Assembly: GCF_003151135.1 (NCBI RefSeq)
Contig: NZ_QEQK01000008.1
Location: 105,280-169,279, forward strand
Length of the DNA: 64,000 bases
Reading direction: 5' to 3'
Source of the DNA: Abyssibacter profundi
GTDB lineage: Bacteria > Pseudomonadota > Gammaproteobacteria > Nevskiales > OUC007
Position numbers and translations under genes: made by a program. Positions 44,734 through 54,174 of this stretch are shown in pieces. The notes under the pieces are model-generated. The model searched no databases and was not told the origin of the DNA. It saw nothing but the letters and a program-made list of their open reading frames with translations. The first letter of the stretch is position 1. Each line of letters starts with the position of its first letter.

Positions 44734-45522
44734 TCAGCCTGCCCGCTCCAGAATCATCTTCTTGGTCTCGGCAATCGCCTTGGCCGGGTTCAGACCCTTC
44801 GGACAGGTCTTCGCACAGTTCATGATCGTGTGGCAGCGATAGAGCTTGAAGGGGTCTTCAAGCTGATCCAGACGCTCGCCCGTGGCTTCATCACGAGAGT
44901 CCGCAAGCCAGCGATAGGCCTGGAGCAGGATGGCCGGCCCCAGATACTTGTCCCCATTCCACCAGTAGCTCGGGCATGACGTGGAGCAACAGGCGCAGAG
45001 AATGCACTCGTAGAGCCCATCAAGCTGCTTACGTTCTTCCGGGGTCTGCAGTCGTTCACGCGATGGCGGCGGCGTCTGCGTCTTCATCCAGGGCTCGATG
45101 GACGCGTACTGGGCATAGAAATGCGTCAGGTCCGGCACCAGGTCCTTGACCACCGGCATATGCGGCAGCGGGTAGATGCTGATCATGCCCTTGAATTCGT
45201 CGATGCTCTGCGTACACGCCAAGGTGTTCGTGCCCCGGCCGTCACCGATATTCATGGCGCAGGAGCCGCAGATGCCTTCGCGACACGAGCGACGGAACGT
45301 CAGCGTGGGGTCGACCTTGTTCTTAATCCAGATCAGCGCGTCCAGCACCATCGGGCCGCAGTCGTCCAGATCCACCGTGTAAATGTCGAGCTGCGGGTTC
45401 TGGCCCGAGTCGGGATCGTACCGGTAGATCTTGAACTGACGGGTGTTCTTGGCACCCGCCGGCGCAGGCCATTGTTTGCCCTTCACCATCCGGGAATTTT
45501 TCGGAAGCGTGAACTCCGCCAT
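44734..45522 (-). CDS. sdhB: Succinate dehydrogenase iron-sulfur subunit
   Basis: SdhB carries electrons from FAD to quinone through three Fe-S clusters. The 262-residue product has C-R-E-G-I-C-G-S-C near residue 80 (the [2Fe-2S] site), and [12 protein letters not shown] with [12 protein letters not shown] (the [4Fe-4S] and [3Fe-4S] sites). The TAATG overlap with the sdhA stop couples the two. Confidence 0.97.
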   Translation of the reverse strand: MAEFTLPKNSRMVKGKQWPAPAGAKNTRQFKIYRYDPDSGQNPQLDIYTVDLDDCGPMVLDALIWIKNKVDPTLTFRRSCREGICGSCAMNIGDGRGTNTLACTQSIDEFKGMISIYPLPHMPVVKDLVPDLTHFYAQYASIEPWMKTQTPPPSRERLQTPEERKQLDGLYECILCACCSTSCPSYWWNGDKYLGPAILLQAYRWLADSRDEATGERLDQLEDPFKLYRCHTIMNCAKTCPKGLNPAKAIAETKKMILERAG

Positions 45523-47309
45523 TAGTAGACCCTCTTCTTCGGCTCGATGTATTCGAGCTCGTCAGACATCGTGTAGTTATGCACCGGCCGGTAGTCCAGT
45601 TCGATCTTGCCGTCCTTCCACCAGGCCAGCGTGTGCTTCATCCAATTCACGTCGTCGCGCTCGGGGAAGTCCTCGTGCGCATGCGCCCCGCGGGATTCCT
45701 GGCGGTTGGAGGCCGAACACATGGTTGCCATGGCCTGGCCCAGCATGTTGTCCAGTTCCAATGTTTCGACCAGGTCGGAATTCCAGACCATGGAGCGGTC
45801 CGTCACCTTCACATCTGCGAAGGAGGCGGCGACCTGGGTCATCTTTTCCACACCCTCGGCCAGCGAGTCGCTGGTCCGGAAGACGGCCGCGTGGTTCTGC
45901 ATGGTCTGCTGCATGTTGTCGCGGATCTCAGCCGTCGAGAGCGAGCCATTGGCGTTTCGCAGCTTGTCGAGACGCGCCAGGATCGGCTCCAGGTGATCGT
46001 CGGCCAGGCGCTTGTGCGGGGCGCCTTTCTGCACCACCTCGGCAGCGCGCTTTCCAGCCGCGCGACCAAAGACCACCAGATCGAGCAACGAATTGGAGCC
46101 CAGTCGGTTGGCACCGTGTACCGACACGCAAGCAGCCTCGCCTACGGCCATGAGCCCTGGCACCACCGAATCCGGATCACCGTCCTTCAGCGTCAAGACC
46201 TCGCCCTGGTAATTGGTCTGCACGCCGCCCATGTTGTAGTGCACGGTCGGCAGCACAGGAATCGGCTCCTTGGTCACGTCGACGCCCGCAAAGATCTTGG
46301 CCGACTCGGCAATCCCCGGCAGACGCTCGTTAATGACCTCTGGGCCCAGATGCTCCAGATGCAGGTGAATGTGGTCGGCCTTGGGCCCAACCCCCCGGCC
46401 CTCCCGGATTTCGATGGTCATCGAGCGGCTGACCACGTCACGCGATGCCAGGTCCTTGGCATTGGGCGCGTAGCGCTCCATGAACCGCTCACCCTTAGAA
46501 TTGGTGAGGTAGCCGCCCTCGCCGCGCACGCCCTCGGTGATGAGGCAGCCGGCACCGTAGATGCCCGTGGGGTGGAACTGAACGAACTCCATGTCCTGGA
46601 CCGGCAGGCCGGCACGCAGCACCATGCCGCCACCATCACCCGTACAGGTATGGGCTGAGGTACAGGAGAAGTAGGTCCGGCCGTAACCACCCGTGGCCAG
46701 AATCACCATGTGCGCTCGGAACTCATGCAACTGCCCGGTGGACAGGTCCCAGGCCAGCACGCCACGGCAGACGCCTTCGTCGTCCATGATCAGGTCGATG
46801 GCGAAATACTCGATGAAGAATTCCGCTTTTTCTTTCAGCGATTGCTGATAAAGCGTGTGCAGCATGGCGTGGCCGGTCCGGTCAGCGGCAGCACAGGTGC
46901 GCTGAGCCGTGCCTTCACCGAAATGCGTGGTCATGCCGCCGAACGGGCGCTGATAAATCTTGCCTTCGGCAGTTCGCGAAAACGGCACGCCGTAGTGCTC
47001 GAGCTCGATAATGGACGGGATGGCCTCACGGCACATGTATTCGATCGCATCCTGGTCGCCCAGCCAGTCAGAGCCCTTGACCGTGTCGTAGGCATGCCAG
47101 CGCCAATCGTCTTCGCCCATATTGCCGAGCGCAGCTGAAACCCCGCCCTGGGCCGCCACCGTGTGACTACGTGTTGGGAACACCTTGGTCACACAGGCCG
47201 TCTTGAGTCCAGCCTCTGCCAGACCCAGCGTCGCGCGCAAGCCTGCACCGCCGGCACCGACGACCACCACGTCGTACTCGTGCTTGATGATTTCGTAAGA
47301 ATCGGTCAT
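45522..47309 (-). CDS. sdhA: Succinate dehydrogenase flavoprotein subunit
   Basis: SdhA oxidises succinate to fumarate. The 595-residue product has the FAD site V-V-G-A-G-G-A-G-L near residue 15 and the covalent FAD His in S-H-T-V-A-A-Q-G-G near 48. The active-site region is H-P-T-G-I near 244, with [10 protein letters not shown] near 400. It is between sdhD and sdhB. Confidence 0.98.
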   Translation of the reverse strand: MTDSYEIIKHEYDVVVVGAGGAGLRATLGLAEAGLKTACVTKVFPTRSHTVAAQGGVSAALGNMGEDDWRWHAYDTVKGSDWLGDQDAIEYMCREAIPSIIELEHYGVPFSRTAEGKIYQRPFGGMTTHFGEGTAQRTCAAADRTGHAMLHTLYQQSLKEKAEFFIEYFAIDLIMDDEGVCRGVLAWDLSTGQLHEFRAHMVILATGGYGRTYFSCTSAHTCTGDGGGMVLRAGLPVQDMEFVQFHPTGIYGAGCLITEGVRGEGGYLTNSKGERFMERYAPNAKDLASRDVVSRSMTIEIREGRGVGPKADHIHLHLEHLGPEVINERLPGIAESAKIFAGVDVTKEPIPVLPTVHYNMGGVQTNYQGEVLTLKDGDPDSVVPGLMAVGEAACVSVHGANRLGSNSLLDLVVFGRAAGKRAAEVVQKGAPHKRLADDHLEPILARLDKLRNANGSLSTAEIRDNMQQTMQNHAAVFRTSDSLAEGVEKMTQVAASFADVKVTDRSMVWNSDLVETLELDNMLGQAMATMCSASNRQESRGAHAHEDFPERDDVNWMKHTLAWWKDGKIELDYRPVHNYTMSDELEYIEPKKRVY

Positions 47310-47332
47310 GTCGTTTCAGTCCTGTCGCGGGC

Positions 47333-47710
47333 TCAGCCCAGCGCGATCCGCACCACGGCAAAGATGGCGGCAACCGCCAGCACCAGGTGCGCAAGTTTCA
47401 TGAGATACATGGAGACCAGCTTGGTCGTGGGTCCGTGAATGTAGTCTTCGATGACCACCTGAACCCCAAGCTGAGCGTGATAGAACAAGGTGGCGAAGTA
47501 GATCACCAGCGCAACGGCCACCCAGGGCGCGGAGACCCAGGCCACCGTTGCCTCGTAACCGCCACCGATCAGGCTGGCCACGGAAAACACAAACCAAAGC
47601 GTCAAAGGCACCAGCAGCACTGCGGTGATGCGCTGCATCCACCAGTGATGCAAGCCCTGCTTGGCCGAACCCAGGCCGCGTGCGCGACCGATTGGAGATT
47701 GAAGACTCAT
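47333..47710 (-). CDS. sdhD: Succinate dehydrogenase membrane anchor subunit
   Basis: The 125-residue product has three membrane helices (about 28-48, 58-78 and 98-120) and a H-A-Q-L-G-V-Q-V-V-I-E-D-Y segment near 79. The latter is the usual heme-His/quinone region of SdhD, with the proton-site Tyr/Asp conserved. It follows sdhC by 11 bases. Confidence 0.94.
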   Translation of the reverse strand: MSLQSPIGRARGLGSAKQGLHHWWMQRITAVLLVPLTLWFVFSVASLIGGGYEATVAWVSAPWVAVALVIYFATLFYHAQLGVQVVIEDYIHGPTTKLVSMYLMKLAHLVLAVAAIFAVVRIALG

Positions 47711-47721
47711 CGTGATTCCCC

Positions 47722-48102
47722 TTAGGCCAGTGCGACGATGACCGCAGCCACGGTCAGCGCAGCTGCAGATGCCAACACGGCATATCCGGACTTGTAGGCC
47801 GTCTCGATCTCGAAGCCCTTGCCGGCATCCCAGAACAGATGTCGGATGCCGTTGGACAGGTGATAGAAAATCGAAAACGTCCAGCCCAGCAACAGCAGCT
47901 GACCAAACCAGCTACCCGCGAAGCCATTGAAGCACTCCAGTGCTTCCGGACCAGCCGCCACGGACAGGATCCAGGCAGCCAGCATTAGCGTGCCGACAGC
48001 CAATGCAATGCCAGTCCCGCGATGAAAAATACTCATCATCGAGGTCAGCTGCGGCTTGTACACCTGAAGATGCGGCGACAAGGGCCGCGACGATTCACTC
48101 AT
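47722..48102 (-). CDS. sdhC: Succinate dehydrogenase cytochrome b556 subunit
   Basis: The 126-residue product has the family start R-P-L-S-P-H-L-Q-V-Y and the S-I-F-H-R-G-T-G motif near residue 25. It has three helices and the heme-ligand segment Y-H-L-S-N-G-I-R-H-L near 80. It lies 12 bases after the SDHAF4-like gene. Confidence 0.95.
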   Translation of the reverse strand: MSESSRPLSPHLQVYKPQLTSMMSIFHRGTGIALAVGTLMLAAWILSVAAGPEALECFNGFAGSWFGQLLLLGWTFSIFYHLSNGIRHLFWDAGKGFEIETAYKSGYAVLASAAALTVAAVIVALA

Positions 48103-48114
48103 GGAGCTCTACCT

Positions 48115-48303
48115 TTAAAAGTCGATGCAGCGTCCCTTGCGCTCCCAGTCCCCATAGCGAGTCGGCTCGAGGCCCTTGGGGCCACCGTATTCCTCTGGGC
48201 GGGAAGCATCGGGGTATTCGGTTTGTCCGGACGGTTCTGCGCCCGGCACAGCACCTTTGGCCGGGGTCTGATCCTGGTCCGGTGTCTGGTCTTGGGGAGT
48301 CAT
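48115..48303 (-). CDS. SDHAF4-like/DUF1674 succinate dehydrogenase assembly protein
   Basis: The 62-residue product is disordered and acidic in its first half and ends P-T-R-Y-G-D-W-E-R-K-G-R-C-I-D-F. This is the conserved C-terminal signature of DUF1674/SDHAF4, the factor that protects flavinylated SdhA before assembly in mitochondria and alphaproteobacteria. The ATG at 48303 is 94 bases from the divergent ygfZ start. It is the first gene of the sdhCDAB operon, so its job in complex II assembly is well supported by context. Confidence 0.88.
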   Translation of the reverse strand: MTPQDQTPDQDQTPAKGAVPGAEPSGQTEYPDASRPEEYGGPKGLEPTRYGDWERKGRCIDF

Positions 48304-48397
48304 GGGGCGGGAGTATACTGGGTCTACCCAGTCTCGACATGCACTGACGACCTGCGCCGGTGTCGATCAAGACCTGCCAACCGATGGAATCCCCCTG

Positions 48398-49198
48398 ATG
48401 AACACGTCATCCCCCTGGACCGTGCTCTGTGTCGATGGTCGCGACGCCCAGGATTTTCTCCACCGCCAGCTCACTGCAGACATCGCCGGGCTAGTGCCCG
48501 AGCAGTGCGTCCAGGCGGGCCTCTGCCAGCCGGACGGACGCCTGCTCGCGACTCCGGTTGTCTGCTGGCTGGAGGGGCGCCTGCGACTCATCCTGCCCGC
48601 CGACCTGGCCCAACCGGTGTCACGCCGCCTGCAGATGTTCGTGCTACGAGACGATGTTCAGCTCAGTGTCAGCGACGTGCCCTGCCGCCCCATAGAAGCT
48701 AACCACAGTCTCGCGGCTGGTCAGACACAAGAGACAACGGACGGCCTACAGCTGAGCCTGGCCGGTGATGTGCCACGCACTCTGCAGCTGGGCGGCGAGA
48801 CCTCAAACCACATCGATGTCGACACATGGCGACGCCAGACCATCGCCGCGGGCGCTCCACAGATCTACGCCACCACGAGCGGACAGCTGCTGCCGCAGTC
48901 TCTACGCCTGGATCAGCTAGGCGGCGTGAGTTTCCGGAAAGGCTGCTATCCCGGACAGGAAGTGGTGGCCCGCCTGCACTACCGGGGCCAACTCAAGCGT
49001 CTGCTGGCCCGGGCAGACATCGAGCAGGGCTCATGCTCGCCCGGCGAGACGGTTCAGATGGATGGGCGCGGTATCGGGCTGGTTGTGGAAGCCGTTGATG
49101 ACGCTGCGCTGGTCGTGGTGCATCAGGATGCGCTGGGCGGGACCGGCGAGACGATCCACGGGCAGCTTCACATTGCGGAACGCTCGCTGCACGGCTAA
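48398..49198 (+). CDS. ygfZ: Folate-binding protein YgfZ
   Basis: YgfZ is a GcvT-like protein needed for some Fe-S enzymes and tRNA modification. I choose the ATG at 48398, giving 266 residues; the open frame extends upstream into the sdh leader. The signature K-G-C-Y-P-G-Q-E-V-V-A-R near residue 180, with the conserved Cys, is present. It is divergent from the sdh operon and its product may aid the same Fe-S enzymes. Confidence 0.94.
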   Translation: MNTSSPWTVLCVDGRDAQDFLHRQLTADIAGLVPEQCVQAGLCQPDGRLLATPVVCWLEGRLRLILPADLAQPVSRRLQMFVLRDDVQLSVSDVPCRPIEANHSLAAGQTQETTDGLQLSLAGDVPRTLQLGGETSNHIDVDTWRRQTIAAGAPQIYATTSGQLLPQSLRLDQLGGVSFRKGCYPGQEVVARLHYRGQLKRLLARADIEQGSCSPGETVQMDGRGIGLVVEAVDDAALVVVHQDALGGTGETIHGQLHIAERSLHG

Positions 49199-49208
49199 AC
49201 GTCGCCCA

Positions 49209-49244
49209 CAAAAAAGGCCCGCACCGGACGCCGGCACGGGCCTT
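49209..49244 (-). terminator. Rho-independent terminator for the acyl-CoA dehydrogenase gene
   Basis: On the minus strand, an 8-bp stem, an internal 2x2 mismatch and a 4-bp GC stem with a three-base loop (about 49214-49244) is followed by six T residues (A run 49210-49215 on plus). It lies 18 bases past the stop of the minus-strand acyl-CoA dehydrogenase gene. The T-tract is missing in the other direction, so it does not serve ygfZ well. Confidence 0.75.
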
Positions 49245-49261
49245 GAACCATCGAAGACCGT

Positions 49262-51061
49262 TTAGAACAGAGCTTCGTCCAGCTCCATCAACGGTGCCGC
49301 ACCGGCCTTGACCTGATTGATCAGCATCTCGGTTTCCGGATACAGCTTGGCAAAGTAGAACCGCGCCGTCGTCAGCTTGGCCTGGTAGAACGCCTTGTCG
49401 GCGTCATTGGCCGAGTCCAGCTTGCGCATCGCAACGCTGGCGGAGAAGCACCAGGAGAACGAGAAGACCAGGTGTCCGATGATCCGTAGATACGGCACGG
49501 CCGCAGCGCCGGCTTCATCCGGGTTCTTCATGGCCTTTTGCCCGATTTCGGCCGTCAGCGTCTGAACCTGCACCGCCAACTTGCCCAGCGGATCGGTGAA
49601 TTCCTTCATGCCCTCGTACTCGGACTGGCGCATGATCAATTCCTGGATCACCTTGCCGAATTTCATCAGCTTGGCACCCATGTCACCCAGCACCTTACGC
49701 CCCAGCAGGTCCAGCGCCTGAATCGTGTTGGTGCCCTCATAGATCATATTGATCCGAGCGTCACGCACGCACTGCTCCAGCCCCCACTCGGTGATGTAAC
49801 CGTGGCCGCCCAGCACCTGCATGGCCAGCGTGGTGGACTCGTAACCGTTGTCGGTGATGAAACCCTTGATCACCGGCGTCAGCAGCGAGACGAGATCATC
49901 GTTGTCCTTGCGCACGGATTCATCAGGGTGCTTGTGCGACAGGTCAATCGCCAGCCCGGCCCAATAGGTAAAGGCTCGCGCCGCTTCGACATAGGCCTTC
50001 TGCGTCATCAGCATGCGACGCACATCGGGATGCACGATGATCGCGTCGGCCGGCTTGCCCGGATTCTTGGGCCCGGTCAGCGAACGACCCTGGAGCCGGT
50101 CTTTCGCGTAAGCCAGTGAATTCTGGTACGCGAACTCGGCCAGCCCCAGCGACTGCATTCCCACACCCAGACGTGCACCATTCATCATGACGAACATGGC
50201 CTTCAGGCCCTTGTTCGGCTCACCGACCATCCAGCCACGGGCGGCGTCAAAGTTCAGCACCGCGGTGGCATTGCCGTGAATGCCCATCTTGTGTTCCAGC
50301 GAGCCGCACTTCACGCCGTTCCGCTCACCGGGGTTGCCGTCCGCATCAGGAACGAATTTCGGCACCACGAACAGCGAAATGCCCTTGGTGCCCTCGGGCG
50401 CATCCGGAAGACGCGCCAGCACCAGGTGGACGATGTTGTCCGCCATGTCGTGCTCACCGGCCGAGATGAAGATCTTGGTACCGGATACGGCGTAGGACCC
50501 ATCAGCCTGCTCTTCGGCCTTGGTCTTCAAAATGCCCAGATCCGTGCCGCAATGCGGCTCGGTCAGGCACATCGTGCCCGTCCACTCGCCAGACACCAGC
50601 TTGGGCAGGTACAGGTCTTTCTGTGCATCGGTGCCGAATGCCAGCAGTGCCGTGTAGGCACCGTGCGACAGCCCCGGATACATGCCCCAGGCCTGGTTGG
50701 AGGAATTGATCATCTCCATGAAGGCGCTGGACAGCAAATGCGGCAGACCCTGGCCGCCGTAATCCACATCGGCAGCCAGCGACGGCCAGCCCGCCTCCAC
50801 ATACTGCTTGTAGGCGTCCTTGAAGCCCGTGGGCGTTGTCACGTTGCCGTCCGCGTCCAGCTTGCAGCCTTCGCGGTCGCCGACAGCGTTCAGCGGCTGG
50901 AGAATCTCGGAGCAGAATTTACCGCCCTCTTCCAGCACGGCATCGATGGTCTCGGCATCGATATCCTCATGCTGAGGCAGCTTGGCCAGCTCGGCTTCGA
51001 CGTTAAGCATCTCGTGCAGCACGAACTGCATGTCGCGCAGCGGCGGAGTGTATTGAGGCAT
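49262..51061 (-). CDS. Acyl-CoA dehydrogenase, long form with C-terminal domain
   Basis: The 599-residue product is larger than the 380-residue classic enzyme and fits the class with an extra C-terminal domain, such as DmdC (methylmercaptopropionyl-CoA dehydrogenase) or AcdB-like proteins. It has the FAD loop C-L-T-E-P-H-C-G-T-D near residue 160 and F-I-S-A-G-E-H-D-M near 200. The catalytic base is in Y-E-G-T-N-T-I-Q-A-L-D-L near 440. The substrate chain length cannot be told from sequence. It is separated from lysS by 220 bases, with its own terminator, so it is probably a single-gene unit. Confidence 0.9.
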   Translation of the reverse strand: MPQYTPPLRDMQFVLHEMLNVEAELAKLPQHEDIDAETIDAVLEEGGKFCSEILQPLNAVGDREGCKLDADGNVTTPTGFKDAYKQYVEAGWPSLAADVDYGGQGLPHLLSSAFMEMINSSNQAWGMYPGLSHGAYTALLAFGTDAQKDLYLPKLVSGEWTGTMCLTEPHCGTDLGILKTKAEEQADGSYAVSGTKIFISAGEHDMADNIVHLVLARLPDAPEGTKGISLFVVPKFVPDADGNPGERNGVKCGSLEHKMGIHGNATAVLNFDAARGWMVGEPNKGLKAMFVMMNGARLGVGMQSLGLAEFAYQNSLAYAKDRLQGRSLTGPKNPGKPADAIIVHPDVRRMLMTQKAYVEAARAFTYWAGLAIDLSHKHPDESVRKDNDDLVSLLTPVIKGFITDNGYESTTLAMQVLGGHGYITEWGLEQCVRDARINMIYEGTNTIQALDLLGRKVLGDMGAKLMKFGKVIQELIMRQSEYEGMKEFTDPLGKLAVQVQTLTAEIGQKAMKNPDEAGAAAVPYLRIIGHLVFSFSWCFSASVAMRKLDSANDADKAFYQAKLTTARFYFAKLYPETEMLINQVKAGAAPLMELDEALF

Positions 51062-51281
51062 GAAATCAGTCTCTTGGTGTCAGGAAATCGGTGGGGACGG
51101 CGCCCTGGCTCCGGAATGCAACCGGAGCGGGCCGTATCGGTGGATCGGCCACTCGCAGCCGGCCTTGAACTGCATGGCAGCACAAGCAGCGGTCGCGGGC
51201 CACGCGCCCCGAAGCCGGCAGTGTAACCCCGATGTGCTGTAAAGGGCCGCCTCTGACGCAGGCGTGACCACAAACCAGCGT
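51062..51281. other. 220-base gap between lysS and acyl-CoA dehydrogenase
   Basis: This stretch lies between the lysS stop and the start of the acyl-CoA dehydrogenase gene, both on the minus strand. I see no RNA gene or clear terminator in it. It presumably holds the dehydrogenase promoter. Confidence 0.4.
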
Positions 51282-52805
51282 CTAACTGTCCTGCACCTGG
51301 CGCAGCTGGGGAAACAGCAGGACGTCACGAATCGATGGCGAATCGGTCAGAAACATCACGAGCCGATCGATGCCGATGCCCTCGCCAGCGGTCGGAGGTA
51401 GGCCGTATTCCAGAGCGCGGATGTAATCCGCATCGTAGGCCATGGCTTCATCGTCCCCGCCGGCCTTGGCCGCCACCTGGGCCTTGAAACGTTCGGCCTG
51501 ATCCTCCGGGTCGTTGAGCTCGGAAAAGCCGTTGGCCAGTTCACGCCCCGCCAGGAAGAACTCGAATCGGTCGGTGACATGCGGGTTGGCGTCACTGCGG
51601 CGTGCCAATGGCGACACCTCGGTGGGGTACTCGGTGATGAAGGTCGGCTGCATCAGCCGGTCCTCGACCGTGGCCTCGAACAGCTCCGTCTGCAGCTTGC
51701 CGAATCCGGCATCCTTGGGCACGGCCACCCCCCGCTGTTCCAATTGAGCACGCAGATAATCGGTGTCCTCGAGCCGGTCGGCATCCAGGTCATCGTTGTA
51801 GGCCAGCAGCGATTCGCGCATGGTCAGCCGGGCAAATGGTTGCCCCAGGTCATACTGCTCGCCCTGGTAGGTCACCACGCTGTCACCGTTCACGGACAAG
51901 GCCAGATCACGCAGCAAGGTTTCGGTCAGGTCCATCAGATCGCGATAGTCCGCATAGGCCTGATAAAACTCCAGCATGGTGAATTCCGGATTGTGCCGGG
52001 TGGAGACACCTTCGTTGCGGAAATTCCGGTTGATTTCGTAGACCCGCTCAATGCCGCCAACCACCAAGCGCTTCAGATAGAGCTCGGGGGCAATGCGCAG
52101 ATAAAAATCGCTGCCCAGCGCGTTGTAGTGCGTCACAAACGGCTTGGCTGCAGCACCACCCGGCAACGGTTGCATCATCGGCGTCTCGACTTCCTGGTAG
52201 CCGAGGCTGTCGAGAAAATGCCGAATGAACCGGACAATGGCCGCGCGCTTGCGAAACACCTCGCGCACGTCCGGGTTGACGATGAGGTCGACATAGCGCT
52301 GGCGATAGCGCGTCTGCGTATCCGTCAGCCCCGCCCACTTCTCGGGCAGCGGCCGCAATGACTTGGTGAGCAAACGCAGCGAGTTACACCACACCGACAG
52401 CTCTCCGGCCTTGGTCTTAAAGACCTTGCCCGTCGCACCCACCACATCGCCGATATCCCAGCCCTTGAACGCGTCATAAACGCCTTCGGGCAGATCATTC
52501 TTGCGAACGAACAGCTGGATGCGCCCGGAACTGTCCTGGATGTCGACAAAGCTCGCCTTGCCCATGACGCGTCGGCTCATGATTCGACCCGCCACGGCCA
52601 CGGGCTCGGCCAACTGCTCAAGCGCCTCGGCATCCTGCGTGCCGTACAGGCCCTGGACATCCGCGGCCAGGGCATCGCGTCGGAAATCGTTTGGAAAGGC
52701 AGGCGCCTGTCCTTCTCGCAGGGTCGCCAGCTTTTCGCGTCGCTGCGCGATGAGCTTGTTCTCGTCCTCGACGAGGTCGACGTTCGCTTCTTTGGAATCA
52801 GTCAT
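51282..52805 (-). CDS. lysS: Lysyl-tRNA synthetase, class II
   Basis: LysRS charges tRNA-Lys. The 507-residue product has an N-terminal OB-fold anticodon domain with V-A-G-R-I-M-S-R-R near residue 70. The class II core follows: motif 1 at [10 protein letters not shown] near 187, motif 2 near [14 protein letters not shown] near 265, and motif 3 at [10 protein letters not shown] near 480. It follows prfB, as in E. coli; a small 6-bp hairpin (52822-52836) lies in the 42-base gap. Confidence 0.97.
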   Translation of the reverse strand: MTDSKEANVDLVEDENKLIAQRREKLATLREGQAPAFPNDFRRDALAADVQGLYGTQDAEALEQLAEPVAVAGRIMSRRVMGKASFVDIQDSSGRIQLFVRKNDLPEGVYDAFKGWDIGDVVGATGKVFKTKAGELSVWCNSLRLLTKSLRPLPEKWAGLTDTQTRYRQRYVDLIVNPDVREVFRKRAAIVRFIRHFLDSLGYQEVETPMMQPLPGGAAAKPFVTHYNALGSDFYLRIAPELYLKRLVVGGIERVYEINRNFRNEGVSTRHNPEFTMLEFYQAYADYRDLMDLTETLLRDLALSVNGDSVVTYQGEQYDLGQPFARLTMRESLLAYNDDLDADRLEDTDYLRAQLEQRGVAVPKDAGFGKLQTELFEATVEDRLMQPTFITEYPTEVSPLARRSDANPHVTDRFEFFLAGRELANGFSELNDPEDQAERFKAQVAAKAGGDDEAMAYDADYIRALEYGLPPTAGEGIGIDRLVMFLTDSPSIRDVLLFPQLRQVQDS

Positions 52806-52821
52806 GACAGCTTCGTTTGGG

Positions 52822-52836
52822 CCCGAGAGACTCGGG
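52822..52836. repeat. Short hairpin between prfB and lysS
   Basis: CCCGAG-AGA-CTCGGG is a perfect 6-bp dyad in the 42-base prfB-lysS gap. No T-tract follows, so it does not look like a terminator. It could slow or protect the mRNA between the two genes. Confidence 0.4.
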
Positions 52837-52847
52837 TAGATTCTGGG

Positions 52848-53943
52848 TTACACGCCCTGCTTCAGCGACGCCTCAATAAAGGGATCAAGGTCACCATCCA
52901 GGACCGCCTGGGTGTTGCCAACCTCGACATGCGTCCGCAAATCCTTGATGCGTGACTGATCCAGGACGTACGAACGGATCTGGCTGCCCCAGCCGATATC
53001 GGACTTGCTGTCCTCCAGCGTCTGGGCATCCTCGCGGCGCTTCTGCATTTCCAGCTCATACAGCTTGGCACTGAGCTGTTTCATCGCCCGATCCTTGTTC
53101 TGATGCTGGGAGCGCTCGCTCTGGCATTGAACCACCACGCCGCTGGGCCCATGGGTGATGCGCACGGCCGACTCAGTCCGGTTCACATGCTGGCCACCCG
53201 CACCGCTGGCGCGATAAACGTCGATGCGCAGATCGGCGGGATTAATCTCGATGTCGACCGAATCGTCAATTTCGGGCGAGACGAACACCGAGGCAAAGGA
53301 GGTATGTCGGCGCGCGCCGGAATCGAAGGGAGACTTGCGCACCAGGCGATGCACGCCGGTCTCGGTCCGCAGCCAGCCGTAGACATAGGCGCCGGATACA
53401 CGGACCGACGCGCTCTTGATGCCGGCGACTTCGCCCGCCGAACATTCCAACAGCTCGGTTTCAAAGCCGCGTCGCTCGCACCAGCGCAGGTACATGCGCA
53501 ACAGCATTTCCGCCCAATCCTGGGCCTCCGTGCCACCGGAACCCGCCTGGATATCAACGAAGGCATTGGACTCGTCCAATTCACCGTCGAACATTCGCTG
53601 GAACTCAAGTGTTTCGGCGGCCCGGGCGAAGCGCGCCACATCGGCTTCGATCTGCGCAAGCACCTCGGTGTCCTGCTCGTCCGCGGCGAGCTCCAGCAGC
53701 TCCTGCGCGTCATCCAGCCCGTTCAAGGACTGCTCGAGCGGCTCCAGCGTGGCTTCGAGCCGAGCTTTCTCCTTGCCGAGTTCCTGTGCCCGGTCGGGTT
53801 CGTTCCAGACATCAGGCTGCCCCAGTTCAGCCAACACCTCATCGAGGCGCTCACGCTTGGTGGCTGCGTCAAAGATAGCCCCGAAGAGCGTCGAAGCGCG
53901 CCTTCAGGGCCGTGATCTCCTGAGAAATCTGATTGGGTTCCAT
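52848..53943 (-). CDS. prfB: Peptide chain release factor 2 (programmed +1 frameshift)
   Basis: RF2 ends translation at UGA and UAA. The gene is in two frames: an ATG at 53943 opens a 24-codon frame ([12 protein letters not shown]) that stops at an in-frame TGA (53869-53871) after C-T-T. A +1 shift there leads into the main frame (D-A-A-T-K-R-E-R-L) to 52848, giving about 365 residues. The tripeptide anticodon S-P-F (in [10 protein letters not shown]) and the G-G-Q catalytic loop (G-A-G-G-Q-H-V-N) are intact. Low RF2 lets ribosomes shift and make more RF2. Confidence 0.97.
53868..53883 (-). promoter_or_regulatory. prfB programmed frameshift site
   Basis: On the minus strand the site reads CGGGGC-TAT-CTT-TGA-C. 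The CTT-TGA-C slippery core matches the known prfB site, and the G-rich CGGGGC three bases before CTT stands in for the internal Shine-Dalgarno element (AGGGGG in E. coli). Confidence 0.9.
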
Positions 53944-54174
53944 GGGCACCGGTCAACTGCCGGGTTTCCGAAAAGGGCGCGGAAGGATACACAAGGCGCC
54001 GAAGCGCGTCATCACAAGGCTTTGAACCACTCCGGGCGCAGTTGCGACCGCGTGAACTGCGTGTTAACAATTCGGGTTCAAATGTCGCACACTACGCTTC
54101 TGCCTGGCTGATGGATCAGTCAAAGATACGTGAGGGACAAAGACGTGAATAACATCCGAAACGGGGGAAATCGA

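Noticed and set aside
45579-46658. 359-residue plus-strand ORF
   Set aside because: Antisense to sdhA and lacking any recognisable motif.
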